Part shown: positions 1-11,518 of the stretch, piece after piece
Layout of the letters: every line of letters begins with the position of its first letter
Position numbering within the stretch: the stretch's first letter is position 1
Source of the DNA: Zhengitettix transpicula
Taxonomy: Eukaryota; Arthropoda; Insecta; Orthoptera; Tetrigidae
Reading direction: 5' to 3'
Assembly (NCBI GenBank): GCA_037074705.1
Contig: CM073595.1
Location: 26,627,501 to 26,691,500 of the forward strand
Length of the DNA stretch: 64,000 nt
The notes under the pieces: model-generated
The model's database searches: none
Told to the model about the DNA's origin: nothing
What the model saw: only the letters and a program-made list of their open reading frames with translations
Made by a program: the position numbers and the translations under genes

Positions 1-61
1 TAAATAAAAAATATCAACGAATATACAACAATTAACATCTTTAACAGCTACAAAGTATTTT

Positions 62-1250
62 CTCTTACTATCATTTACTAATGAGCTTCCGTCCATATTT
101 TCTATTGTCATTCTGCTAATATTCTCCAAAGTTATTGAGAAATCAGTACACACGAGAACTGCAACTTTTCTCACAAAATTTAAAATTATTTCCACATCAC
201 AACCTGGTTTCATTAGAGGTAAATCCACCAACACGGCGTCTTACGACTTCGTTCAAAGTATTCATGACGCACTCGGAAAAAAGATTTTAAGTGGTCTGGA
301 AATCTTTGCTGACCTTTCCAAAGCATTTGATTTAGTAGATCATGATATTTTACTCCGAAAATTTGATTTCTATTGAAGTAGAGGATTTTCCCATTTCCTT
401 ATTTCGATCTTACTTGTAAAATACGCGCCAAAAAGTTTCGATTGGAAATGAGTATTTGTCTAGTGCTACATAAATAATTCGTTCCGTTTACGGCATATAA
501 ATTGAAGTTTCTCCACACAAACTTTAAAATTTCTAGAATATACGTACAGCGAAATGTTAAAATGTCAAGATTCCGTAACAAAGGCTTCAACTGCCATTAG
601 CATGGCTTCGGTGTCCCCCAGGGCTCACTTTTGGGACCTTTACATTTCATTAAATATATTAAGGATTTATCGAATTATTTAGATCCCTTAAAATCAGTCG
701 TTTACGCTGACGGCACAAAATTTAGTAATCACGGGCTCGGAAACGTTGCGTGAGAAAGTAGATATTGCGAAGAGTCGTTTCAATCTGTGCTTCACTGCGA
801 ACAAATTTTCTCTTAATATAGTGAAAATTAAAATCGTTACCTTGACTTCAAACACAAACATTTTAAATGGTATATCACGCATATTTTCATTCTGTCATGT
901 CTTACGACTGGGGTCGATCACATCACGCGTTTCAAATTTTTGAACTGTCACACAGGGCCGTACGAACCTTGACAGTTTAACATTGCGCTGTACGTATATT
1001 CTAGAAATTTTAAAGTTTGTGTGGAGAAACTTCAATTTATATGCCCTAAACGGAGCGAATCATTTAAGTAGCACTAGAAATCGCTCTCAACTCCGCATAG
1101 AAAAACATCCCCTAAGCATTCGTTATTCCGGGATAAATCTATAAAATAGTCTTCCAGACGCAATAAATACTTTAACTATACAAAATTTATTTATAAAGAG
1201 TTGCAAATCTTTGTTTATTAATGAAGCATATTACTCAATCTTATAGACGT
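62..1250 (+). pseudogene. LINE copy A: decayed non-LTR reverse transcriptase (Jockey/CR1-like)
   Basis: Reverse transcriptase remnant in several frames. One frame (about 62-376) gives LIFSKVIEK, QPGFIRGKSTNTASYDF and FADLSKAFDLVDHDILL (RT palm motif with its Asp, about 305-355) and ends at a TGA at 374. After an inverted insert, 604-720 gives GVPQGSLLGPL and VVYADGTK, where the catalytic YADD box has become YADG. Then come ANKFSLNIVK (about 796-830), a MSYDWGRSHHAFQIFELSHRAV stretch (about 897-960) and a C-terminal tail (YILEILKFVWRN... to about 1240) typical of this LINE group. The endonuclease domain is missing (5' truncation or window edge). It is inactive because of stops, frameshifts and the altered YADD. 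The order of motifs makes the family call firm; the exact clade is inferred. Confidence 0.85.
463..580 (-). repeat. Inverted fragment of the LINE C-terminal region inside LINE copy A
   Basis: The reverse complement of about 463-580 matches about 958-1075 of the same LINE at roughly 90%, including CTGTACGTATATTCTAGAA and TTTGTGTGGAGAAACTTC. It sits exactly where the RT frame jumps from SIGNEYLSSAT to GVPQGS, so it is a secondary inverted insertion or twin-priming-like rearrangement. Confidence 0.85.
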
Positions 1251-3783
1251 ATTTACAGGAAAGTGCTTCGTAGCTGCTAAGAAATTACGAACATCGGAGT
1301 ATATAGTAAACTCAAATAACAAAATAAAAGCAACTTGGGAGATAATTAAAAATATCTCAGTTAAAGTCAATTATAACGCGACAGATATAAAGCTTGTCGG
1401 TGACGGTCAAACTTTCACCAACAGAGACGCTGCGGGTATATTTAATTCATATTTTGTTCACGTATCGGAACAGTTTTCAAACAATAAGTCAACAGAAGGT
1501 CGTGCTTTTTATGAACTGCTACAAAACGCCGTACCGAGTGTTCAGAATTCCATTTTCCTTCAACCTGTTACCAACATCGAAATAATAAACGTAATAAGAA
1601 AGTTAAAATGTACCCAATCAGCGGATATATATGGCAACTCAAGCAAAGTTGTGAATCACTGTGCTACTCCCCTTCAAATCATATTCAACGCGTGTCTTTC
1701 TACCGACATTTTTCCCGACTCCCTTAAAGCTGCAAAAGTTATTCCGATCTTCAAGAAGGGTTCGCCCACCGACGCATCAAATTACAGACCGATTTCCCTA
1801 CTTCCGATATTTTCAAAAATACTAGAAAAAATTCTACACAAAAAGTTACTTGAATTTATGGTGCGCCTTTAGTTATCAATTTGTATACAAAATATTTTTA
1901 TAACTTTTGCCTAAATTACTGCCTGGAAACATGGAAACGTGGCTTGCCGGGGGCCGGGGTCGAGCAGCAGACAGAAGACAATGGCAGGGTGGATTGGGAA
2001 AATCCGCAAGTCCCGCAAACAAGGTCATGGTCGGCCAAGAAAGGGGTAGACGACCGGGAAGGTATGGCCCTAAAATAGATTGAAGTGGGTCACGTGTGGA
2101 CAAGGACCAACCAGGAGATAGGGATTTTGAGGACGCAGAGGGAGAATTCTGCGAACACGAGGATGCAGTGAGGAGATCGATCTGGACCGTCGGTGAGAGC
2201 AGTCTAGGAACACGTGGAGATCACTCTGGACCATCAGAGAGAGTTGATCCTGGACAATTTTGGTTTGCACGTGGGTCCCCGGTCGTCTACTGCTGCTGCT
2301 GCAGAGAGAGAGAGTCGCCAACGGGAATCGACCCTGTCCGAGCTGCAGACGTGGTAAGTCGCATTCCATGCTTCCAGGTATCGCGGCGGTTTTCCACAAA
2401 GATAAGCACGGTTAATCCTGAGAAAGGGGGGGTACATGCATCCCTGGCAAGGCTGGAGAGCTTTCGTGTTTAAGAATGTGTGGGCGAGTATATAAATTCT
2501 GATAAAATAAATTCTTGTCTTTTTTACTAACTAAATATTGTATTTCCTTTCCTGCGAGTGAATAATTTCTTGCAGTTGGCGCCCAACGAACCTCATATTA
2601 TTAGTTAATTTGACCTTAAGCCCACCACAAATTCTTGACGAAGTATAAAGTAATTACCCCCGCACAACGCGGCTTCCTCAAACGAAAATCCACGAGCACT
2701 GCTATGTACGAGTTCACTCAAAGTATACAAAATTCCCTTGATGAAAATCTGAAAGTAGCCGGAGTTTTTGCTGATCTTTCGAAGGCATTTGATCTTGTAG
2801 ATCACAGCATACTCCTCCAAAAATTAGAATATTATGGGATCAGAGGCAACGCTTTGGCACTCTTTGAATCATACCTCAACAATCGGAAACAGAAGGTGGC
2901 CTTGACAAAGCTGGTGAGGTGCAGTTGTCAGGCATTTCTTGTGGCGTGCCTCAGGGCTCAATATTAGGTTCACTGCTTTTTGTTTTGTATATTAATGATC
3001 TTCCAGAATATATGGTACCTACAAAATTTGTCTTATACGCAGATGATACTAATTTGTTAATTACGGACATTGATTTAAATAATCTCAATTCGACGATTGA
3101 GACTGCATCCAGAAACCTAAATACTTGGTTCGCCGCCAATAAATTAACACTCAATGTACAGAAAACTAAGTTAGTTCGTTTAACAACATCGTAACGGATA
3201 AGTTCTCAGACCATGCGACTTTCCTCGGCTTGCAGGTCGACAGTAAATTAAAATTGAACTAAAATTGAACTTGCACATTGATCGCCTCGTGCGCAAACTT
3301 AGTTCTGTTTGTTACTCATTGAGACTATTGATACAACAAGTTGATACCAAAACTGCTTCACTAGTCTATTTTGCCAACTTTCATTCACATATGTCTTACG
3401 GTATTGCCAACTGGGGCCATTGTTCTCGTAGTGTGGATGTTTTCAAACTGCAAAAACGAGCCATTAGAATTATATCAGGTGCAGATGCTAGAGAAAGCTG
3501 CTGACTTCATATTCTGACTCTACCTAGCGCTTAAACTTGTTAAACGCAACGTGAACCTTTTTGCAAGTAACGGGGACAATCATAGAGGAACCGTTCAGTT
3601 GTCAGCCTCAGTCTCTACGAGTCTAGCGTTCATTATTCCGGTATCGCACTATTTAACAGCCTTCCTGAACATGTAAGCAACATAAACAACTACAAATCAT
3701 TCGTCAAGGAGTCTAAAACTATTCTTGTAAATGGAACTTATTACTCCGTACACGAATTTTTGAATCGTTCTCACATTCGTTGA
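1250..3783 (+). pseudogene. LINE copy B: non-LTR reverse transcriptase, split by an LTR-like insertion
   Basis: RT of the same family as copy A and in better condition. 1250-1856 is one open frame running from the linker (NNKIKATWEIIKN) to the first RT blocks (KAAKVIPIFKKGS, NYRPISLLPIFSKILEK). It is interrupted at 1857-2629 by an LTR-like unit and resumes at 2630 (LTKYKVITPAQRGF, FADLSKAFDLVDHSILL at about 2767-2818). A frameshift near 2910 precedes SGISCGVPQGSILGSLLF (about 2925-2985) and an intact FVLYADDTNLL (about 3028-3060). Stops and shifts follow at about 3190-3270 and 3500. The C-terminal tail (GIALFNSLPEHVSNINN, about 3630-3690) ends near 3783. No endonuclease domain is present, so the copy is 5'-truncated. 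If the insert is removed together with one AATT, the frame reads continuously as LEFLTKYK, which proves the insertion came later. Confidence 0.9.
1857..2629 (+). mobile_element. LTR-like unit, family 2 copy 1 (solo LTR or miniature LTR element)
   Basis: 773-bp GC-richer insert in LINE copy B, flanked by AATT at 1853-1856 and 2630-2633 (4-bp target duplication, typical of gypsy-type integrases). Ends are TATGGTG and CACCACA, a 7-bp imperfect inverted repeat. It contains a TATA-like TATATAAATTC near 2490, an AATAAA near 2506, and TGGCGCCCAACG at 2577-2588, which equals the start of the lysine-tRNA primer site used by many gypsy/retroviral elements. That motif lies about 41 bases inside the unit's right end instead of just outside it. 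No protein-coding frame of the element is visible; the 125-codon frame at 2096-2473 overlaps opposite-strand frames and is not recognisable. Confidence 0.75.
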
Positions 3784-4160
3784 CCTGCCTTGCCTACAAA
3801 ATTGCCGAATATGCTATAAATATGTAAATAGTTTGTCCAGTTTTCCCCTTTTGGTTCTGTTTTCCTGCCTCTGCTTTCTGTTTTAGTAAATATCCATGAC
3901 GACATCCCTCCGTTCCTAGCGACAGGAGATGAATACCAGGGAGTGATTAGTGTCGTGTGCGTGTTTCTTAAAGATTGTGTGTATGATTGTGGAAACTAGA
4001 AAAATGTGAACAGATATGAATTTTTTTTACGTGTGTGTGTGTGTGTAACATATTAATATTAATTCTGTTTATATGTAATTTATCTACTGTACATTTGTGA
4101 CGAATCCTATTTCCTCATTAGAGGGCTAATGGTGAATAAATCTATATACATATCTATCTC
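3784..4160 (+). other. 3' UTR and tail of LINE copy B
   Basis: Non-coding stretch after the RT stop, with a short (GT)n run at about 4032-4048. It ends in GAATAAATCTATATACATATC near 4133-4155. Short A/T-rich tails with an embedded AATAAA-like signal are usual for this LINE group. The LINE 3' end at 60600-61145 has a similar layout (GACGTATCCTATTTCC... then AAATAAATC repeats), suggesting related families. Confidence 0.6.
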
Positions 4161-5889
4161 GTTGAAAGAGTTCGTAAACAGGAAGGTCAGATTAGATCCT
4201 TTCAACTTATGCTATTATTTTACGATTGCAAACTTGGAGAATTTATCTGACGACTTATTTTCGTTTTCATGTTCGACGAGAACCGAAGTAAGATTTGCTG
4301 CTGGAAACTCCGCCACATGAAAATCGATGATTGCTATACTTATCATTTCTTTAATTACTGTTATATTAGCATCTGTAACGTTGTTTTAAATTATACATTT
4401 TTTTGTAAATTGTTTGTTTTTTATACTTTGTAAATCTAATATATTATTATTTTCTTGTATTCTTATATTATGACGTATTTCCTGGACCGAGGACCGAATG
4501 AATAATAAATGGAAATATGTTTGGCCTTGTTAATATAATCCATTGTAACGTCAATGATGAAAACAGTTTGCTGATCAGTGGCCACTGACTTGACTTCGGT
4601 GGTAGGATTCCCCGACCTCGCCGGAGACGATGAATCATGGAGACGTAAAACTGTACACTGAAGCACTCAGACAGTTTTTTTTACTCGTGGTAGAGATACA
4701 ACCGTTAATTTTTATGAGGTCTTGGCAGAAGCATTTGTGCAGAATGTGTTTGCTCGTGTCCTTGTCCAGTATCACTTTATTTTCCCAACATGCATTGGTT
4801 AAGCTTTAATTATCGTATGTTCTCGCCGGATTTTCTCCAACTGGAATAAAATAAACAAGTGAACACCTGGTTCCGAGTGCAGCGAAAATCCCCAGCCGGC
4901 GTCTTCTGATTTAGTTTGGTGCAATCCGCAGTTTTTTAGACTTTACAAAATCGTAGATGTAGCCGCCAGAAACTCTACAAAGCCTAAAAAGTCACAATAT
5001 GAGTTGAAGGCAAATGTTTGCATAGGAATGTCTAATAAACCCTGACTAGAGTCTCTCCGGGACCAAGACATTGGTTTTGTAACGAAAATACTCGTTTAAA
5101 TCTGGTCAAAACGGCGTGAAGATATTTTACGGCGATCGCAATTTTATATATTTTTTTTTAAAAAAAATTGTAATATCGATATGTTCAATAACCCAGGCGC
5201 TGAGAAAGCAAGCTTACACAGAATCACTTTTCAACCTCGGCATTTAATATCCGTTTCCAATCTCCGATTCTTGATGGAAAGCGTTCTCGTAACATTCTAC
5301 CATAAAAGACCATTACCATAAGCTATTTCGTCAATCACGTTACAGCCACGTCTTAAATAACGGAAGGCATTAACATAATGTTTAAGGAATGGCCTTTTCC
5401 GTCTGGTGTGGTGGTTGCAAGTGGCCTGTTCTCCTTTAACGTTTTCCATAAATATCCTCACCATATTTGGCTCGTAGACCGGTAAAACATCTCCGAAAGA
5501 ATCCTCAACCAAAGCGTCTCTGGGAATTCTTTTTTTTTTCTTCCCCCGGCTCTGAAACGGACTCTTCATCTCCTCTTATTTTCCTCCGTACAGTGTTGCA
5601 TTCTTTTATAGAGCAGACACGGGGACTGATTTTCTGGAAACGTGCCTCGTCGTTTCATTAGCAGCAACATTATCGCATTCCTGCCAATCCGGTTTAATTG
5701 ATTCTCTGTACGAGATGTTTAAACTACTGAGCCAGTTTTGGCGTAACTTATAAGGGAAGCTTCGACATCAGTTTGGGTTCACATAAAAACCTTAACAACA
5801 ATACAAAAAATGGACAAGCTTGGGTTAGAATAATAAATACCACAGTCCAAACATTCTTTTTATTGGCAAATTGCAAAGATTTCGATGTT
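4161..5889. other. Unassigned AT-rich stretch
   Basis: No recognisable gene or repeat. A 90-codon open frame on the minus strand (5297-5569) is Lys/Arg-rich but resembles nothing I know and is probably chance. T/A homopolymers occur around 5150-5168 and 5529-5540. Confidence 0.4.
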
Positions 5890-7077
5890 TATGGTGCGCC
5901 TATCGTTTTCAATTTGTATACCAAGTATTTTTATAGCATTTGTCTAAATTTCTGCCTGGAAACATGGAAACGTGGCTTGCCGGGGTCGAGCAGCAGACAG
6001 AAGACAATGGGGGGGCGGATTGGGAAAATCCGCAGGTCCCTCAAACAAGGCCATGGGCGACCAAGAAAGGGGTAGACGACCGGGAAGGTATGGCCCTAAA
6101 ATAGATTGAAGTGGGTCACGTGTAGACAAGGACCAAACAGGGGATAGGGATTTTTGAGGACCGATAGGGACATCTCTCGAGAGGAGAGCAGTCGGCGAAC
6201 ACAGGAGAGATCGATCTGGACCTTCAGTGAGGGCAGTCGAGGAACACGTGGAGATCACTCTGGACCATGAGAGAGAGTTGGTCCTGGACAATTTTGGTGC
6301 ACACGTGGGGTCCCGGTCGTCTGCTGCTGCTGCAGAGAGATTTGCCAACGGGAGTCGACCCTGTCCGAGTTGCAGACCTGGTTAGTCACATTCCATGCTT
6401 CCAGGTATCGCGCCGGTTTGTCACAAAAATTAACCACGGTTAATCCTGAGAAAGAGGGGGCTGGAGAGCTTCCGTTGTTAAGAAGGTGTGGGCGAATATA
6501 TAAATTCTGATAAAATATTTTTTTTTAGGGCAACAGGCTACATGAGGGTAATCCACGTTAGCCAACTCCCCTTCAATAGCATAGGAAGGGATCTGAAAGG
6601 GGGGATGCGGAAGGGTAGAAGAAGGTAGCCAAGGGTTACTAGGGCCCCCGGGCTATGGTTTAAGGATCCTACCCGGCATTCGCCTATAGAAATGCAGGGA
6701 AAACACTAGAAAAACCTGCATCAGGTAGGTCGGGCATTGGGTACTTGTCCCACGCCCTTCCGATAGCGGGAGCAGCATTCTCTTCTCCGTGCCTCGACCA
6801 GTTTAGGAGGCAGCTGGCCGACTATTCCAATGGGAATAGAGGACAGCCCAAGGTCTGCGACCCCGGAACATACACCTCTCAGAACAGACCGAGGTGCCTC
6901 GGTTTGTGGGAACCTTAGTTCCTATTTCTGATAAAATAAATTCTTGTGTTTTTTTTATTAATTAAATAGTTTATTTCTTTCCTGCGATAGAATAATTTAT
7001 TGCAGGTGGTGCCCAACAAACCTTGTATTATTAATAAAATTATCCTTTGAACCTAAGTTTAGAAAAAACCCACCACA
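5890..7077 (+). mobile_element. LTR-like unit, family 2 copy 2, interrupted by a SINE-like repeat
   Basis: Second copy of the unit at 1857-2629, with matching sequence from TATGGTGCGCC at the left end to CCACCACA at the right end. Removing the nested insert and one target copy leaves about 767 bp, close to the 773 bp of copy 1. Flanking tetramers are TGTT (5886-5889) and CGTT (7078-7081), a plausible slightly mutated 4-bp duplication. The primer-site motif is degenerate here (TGGTGCCCAACA, 7007-7018). Open frames on the minus strand (5944-6348, 6255-6437) fall inside the repeat and are not genes. Confidence 0.72.
6518..6925 (-). mobile_element. Poly-A-tailed SINE-like repeat, family S, copy 1
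   Basis: 408-bp GC-rich insert in the LTR-like unit, flanked by the 13-bp direct repeat TTCTGATAAAATA (6505-6517 and 6926-6938). On the minus strand it ends in CCTGTTGCCC plus an A-run (seen as T at 6518-6526), so it was copied by target-primed reverse transcription. No coding frame or clear tRNA-like A/B boxes; the origin of the head is unknown. A longer copy in opposite orientation is at 56341-56886. Confidence 0.82.
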
Positions 7078-10000
7078 CGTTGACATCTGTAATTGTGTAC
7101 GAAGTACTTTATATTAAATCTAAAATCACTAGAACCAATCTACAAACTAATTCAATTAAGCTTCTTTGCCTTTCCATTAATATCTTTATTTTTTGTTTAT
7201 GACTCTGTGATTTTCAAAATCTCATTCTAATCACATCTCTAAAAAAGTCTTTTATTTTATCTACGCAGATTAATAACTGCTCAATAATTTTATAGAAAGT
7301 AAAGAAAACAAATTTTCAGTCTCAATAAATGTATTTATTTTAATTTCCTGCGACGCTTTCGATCTTGTTTCTCAGAAACATCACACTATCACAATTTAAA
7401 AACTTTTGTCAAAGAACATTTTAAAAATATAATAGTGAGATTAAGAACAATTAATCAACGAGATCGATAGCTTCAAAATAAATAAAAATAATTAAATATT
7501 TTCAGACAGAAAATTCTTTAATATTATTTTTTAAATAAGTGTGGTTTTTTATTTTGCCAATCTTAGCTTAATTTTGTTAATTTTTAACTGCTACACACTT
7601 TTTAATATTTTAATAATAACAAGAAAATGTTATTTACCATACAAACAAAAAATGGTAAACCATAATAAACATGGATCCACTGTTTTTAAGTTATCGGCCG
7701 GTTAAAGCCGAATGTAATTTAGTTTTAAGGGAAGGATGAATATTTTTCACTTGGTTTCGGTTTTGCATAAAATATATTGCCGTCGATCATTCCAGCAGCG
7801 GTCTGTCAACAGGATGTTGTGTGAAAACGGAAGTTGATGTAAATGTGCTATCGTGACGCATCGCGGTCAAGATGACTATACCAACAAAACATTAAAAAGT
7901 GTCCAGAAAAGCGTTAATGGCTGTATGTGAACGAATAATCTACAAAAATGTATCGAAATTATGTATTATATGAACACTGGAATTGTAGAAAATATAAATA
8001 TACGAAAAATAAATAGCTCTTTTTGAAGTTCAAAAAAGCAGTTTAAGTATAACGGCTTTTATGTTATTTCTTTATTTACATAGTAGAATATTCATTGAGA
8101 AGCAGAACAGAGCGTGTATTGTTTTTTAAATGTTAGATTATATTTTATTTACAGGTTTTTATGCATGTATGTAGAAAACGTTTTTACCATAATTGAATGT
8201 ACGTTTTATATTTTGAAGTTCCCGTAAATAATTAATACCTGAAGAGGTCCCGACATAAAAACGCAACATATATCTAACAAATATGTAGCAACAATTTGTT
8301 ATTCGTTTAATAATGTTTTTATTCTGACTAATTTCGACATTAATATTTATATTTGAATAGTGTCAGAAATTTTTCAATTTAAATGTTAAGTTAATTTAGT
8401 TAGGTATTTTATAAATTACAGTTATCATCGATAGTGATTCATCCATTTATTACGGTTATCCGTAGTCACGACATAACAAATAATCATTTTCGTTGTATAT
8501 ATTCACACACTAGGTGTGCTTTATGCACTAGACTTTATATATTTTTTGTATTCCTGTTGGAATGACGAGCGGCTGTTGACAAAATTGCAATCACAAAAAT
8601 TTTAATAAGTTGTTTAAATATGCAACGAATTTTACAGAGTTAGTTACCAAATTTCATACTGGAAGGAAATGTAGAAATGGTTTTATAAATACATGGAATG
8701 AGTAATGTAACATTTTTAGTGATAATGGCGCAATTTGTCGAAAGTTTATATAGAGAGAAATTATTGAGACGGTTTTCTGTAGGTTGCATTTGCGTGAATT
8801 TGTATTTTATTACGTCAGGAGGTTTTTAAACTATAATGGGTTTCAAATGGAAGCTGTTCTGGCTGTCAGCGAATGAGACATCGTCAATAATGAATGACAA
8901 CAAACCCTTACTGCAGCTGCGTGGACAATAATATGTGACAAGGTCGCTCGAATGTGATTTGTCGGCGCAAAGAAGAGCTTCAAGGTCAAATCAGTTGAAA
9001 AGAACTATAAAGTCAATTATCACATAGAGTTTTAAGTTTTGATGTTTGGAATTCTCCTGTCGTAGTTCAAGAATATTGGTTGTCCCGGTTATTGAAACTG
9101 TAAATGATGAGGTTTCGTAAATTCTCTATGGAGGAGTTTGCCTGAGACCCTCCCCTAATCACCGGAAGTAATTAATCAAGACACCAGACTTTATGATTAT
9201 AAACAGGCTCTCGATGCCGCGGTTTAGAGTCATTTATTACACGTCGTCACGAATGACGTCAGTTAGCTACGACTGCACTGAAACATCTCCGTGAAAATCG
9301 TCCTTAATTGTGGGTTCCGCAGCTTGTTCCGATCTTCCCTGTGTGGCGATCTCAAGTGGCGAAAGGGGAGAGGTGCTTTCACAGCGGCGGAGAAAGCCAT
9401 TCACCGACCTTCGGTTTCACTTCACTTGCAACTGGAATAAATGCAATACGGGCAAAGTTCGGCCTCATCGCGAGTCACTTTCGTCGCTACTCACCGAAGG
9501 TTTCCCTTACGCTTCTAACGTCTTACGTTACGTCGATATCACGCTCACGAAATACGAGCCGAAATAAATCAAGACAGCTTCTCACCTAATTAAGCTTAAG
9601 CAAAGTCAAACCAAATATGTTTGGAAATTAATTTATGCGAACTTTGCATATATGGGACTAGCCTGATTAAAATACTGGAGTCAAGTTTATGGGATTGGCA
9701 ACGTATCGCTACGTTTCGAACTTTAATCTTACACAATGCACCTAGCTAGGATCTTTATTGGCAGGAACAAGATTAAATGGCTTTTATTTATCATCCCAGG
9801 AAACGTAGAATATTTATAAACTACGATGAAGTAGTTATTCAGAACTTTCCTCGGCAAAAGCGAGTTATTACTCCTGTCTCTATAGGAGTGCAAATTATCG
9901 TGAAGAGGAGCAGAGTTGCGAACGTTAAACATTCTCCCTTCTCTGAGTTTTTTTTATAAATCAAACCCATCTCATACGCCCTGTCACACTCATTTTCCTT

Positions 10001-10553
10001 TCATTCACTTTCACCCAGCAACATTTTTCCAACCTATATCCGCAACATATCAAAGCAACGAAACACTTTCTATTAATTGTGATATTTATTTTCCTGACAT
10101 GACACACAGCTCAGCTTCGGATAATCTGTCATTTTGAATTAATACGCAATAAAAGAATTACTGACTGTAAAGCATGTATATGAATTATAATATCTGACTT
10201 TTTGTCTGCTTTATTAGCATTATAAATTAACGACCTAAAACACTTTAACGTTTTTGTATTTTCATCGCGTTTTGTTATGTTACCACGGTTACAATTTTGT
10301 GTCATAAAATATATTTTTATTAGTCTTTATTTACAATCGCATGAGCCATTATGGTCATGAGCGACTCCTTCTGTTACCCTATTTACATCTTTACAGCTTA
10401 ATTATTTATGACATTTTCCTGGATCATTATACAATTTTTCTTAATTATTTACTTTACAGTTCATAATATAAAGCAGTTATTTCCATTAAATTTAGCAGCT
10501 CCCTTATGGCGTCCTCGGATGAGCAGAAATCTGCGAAAATTTACAGTATATAC
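7078..10553. other. Unassigned stretch; CpG-richer patch near 9230-9590
   Basis: Mostly AT-rich single-copy-looking DNA without a supportable gene. A sequence at about 7350-7390 whose reverse complement reads CTGAGAAACAAGATCGAAAGC resembles Penelope-type tails, weakly. About 9230-9590 is richer in G+C and CpG, contains a perfect TGACGTCA (9254-9261), and holds two overlapping open frames (9308-9589, 9310-9567) that match nothing I recognise. About 9960-10140 is a C-rich open patch of unknown nature. Confidence 0.35.
9254..9261. promoter_or_regulatory. Perfect CRE-like palindrome TGACGTCA
   Basis: TGACGTCA is the consensus site for CREB/ATF bZIP factors. It sits at the left edge of a CpG-richer patch (about 9230-9590). 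Function is inferred only; an 8-mer can occur by chance. Confidence 0.25.
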
Positions 10554-11518
10554 TGTAATGAATACAGGGTAAGTTTGAATTAAATCGGCCCACGTAGTTC
10601 GCCAAACGTAATAAATAGATGGATTAATTAACTGAATTGCCCCACGTTGTGGAAGCCAAAATGTAATGATTAAAAAACAGTGATTAATTAATTAACAAAC
10701 ACATTTTTATTTAATTATTTAAACAACTAATTTTCAGTTTTAAGAAATTGATAATTCGTTCTGGAACAGTTTATTTTATTTTAACAGAAATCTATAACAT
10801 TTTCTCTGAGGTTGAGTACATTTAAAGTTTCAATGTTTAGAAATTTGATAACTCTTAACTCAGGGTTGTTTACCTGGGCTTGATAAGTAAAATTAAGAAA
10901 GTAACAATCAAAAGCAAAATGTGACGAACGAAATCTGACGATTACCTTTAACTATCGTTTATAAACTTAATTAACTTGGTTTCTAATTACAAAATGTTCG
11001 GCTGGTACCAGACTTAAGTTCCTGGGCTCGGGCTCACAATTTACACTAATAAGGCCATTAATCACTGACTCTACACTTGATTGTCAAACACACGGTCGTA
11101 GTTATTGAATTTCCCTCCGGGAACTGGATCTGCTGCACCTCCGGATCATCAGCCAGACATATTGTTACACATTGTCTTTATGTAGAAAATGTTTATCTCA
11201 GTACGCGTAGGAAACTTATTGTGGCGCATAATATTTGATTACTTTTTGCAATTTTTTTTTACAAAGTATCTCGCTATCCAAACTTTATACTTGGATTTAA
11301 AAACTTGTTACTTTCTCGGTTGAATTTTATACTCTGGGCCACGCTGTTAGTTACTCTATAATTTTTCTCCCTCTCCCGACCACAATATCAGACAGACTGT
11401 TGCAGAAAAAAACCTTCGCGGCCGAACAAAGCCCGCCGACACATTGTTGTCTTTGAAGAATTGGTACCGCTAACAATCCAAATATTAAAATCATTACTGG
11501 CGTCTAATTAGTATTACA
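10554..11518 (-). mobile_element. TGTAAT...ATTACA unit (family 1), copy 1
   Basis: 965-bp unit read on the minus strand from TGTAATACTAATTAG (ending at plus position 11518) to its 3' end at 10554. Flanking tetramers are ATAT (11519-11522) and ATAC (10550-10553), a 4-bp duplication with one change. It carries CTGGTACCAG at 11002-11011. Near its 3' end are repeated primer-site-like motifs (reverse complements of CCACGTTGTGGAAGCCAAAA at 10642-10661 and of a related segment at 10589-10606). Family structure (2-bp TG/CA ends within 6-bp inverted ends, 4-bp duplication) is that of a gypsy-type LTR. No gag/pol is present. Confidence 0.75.

Noticed and set aside
2096..2473. 125-codon open frame in the LTR-like unit
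   Set aside because: It lies in a GC-rich non-coding repeat, overlaps equally long opposite-strand frames, and the corresponding frame is not kept in the second copy.
5297..5569. 90-codon minus-strand gene
   Set aside because: Partly coded by a T-run (Lys repeats) and matches nothing known.
5944..6348. 134-codon open frame on minus
   Set aside because: Inside LTR-like family 2 copy 2; composition-driven and not conserved as a frame in copy 1.
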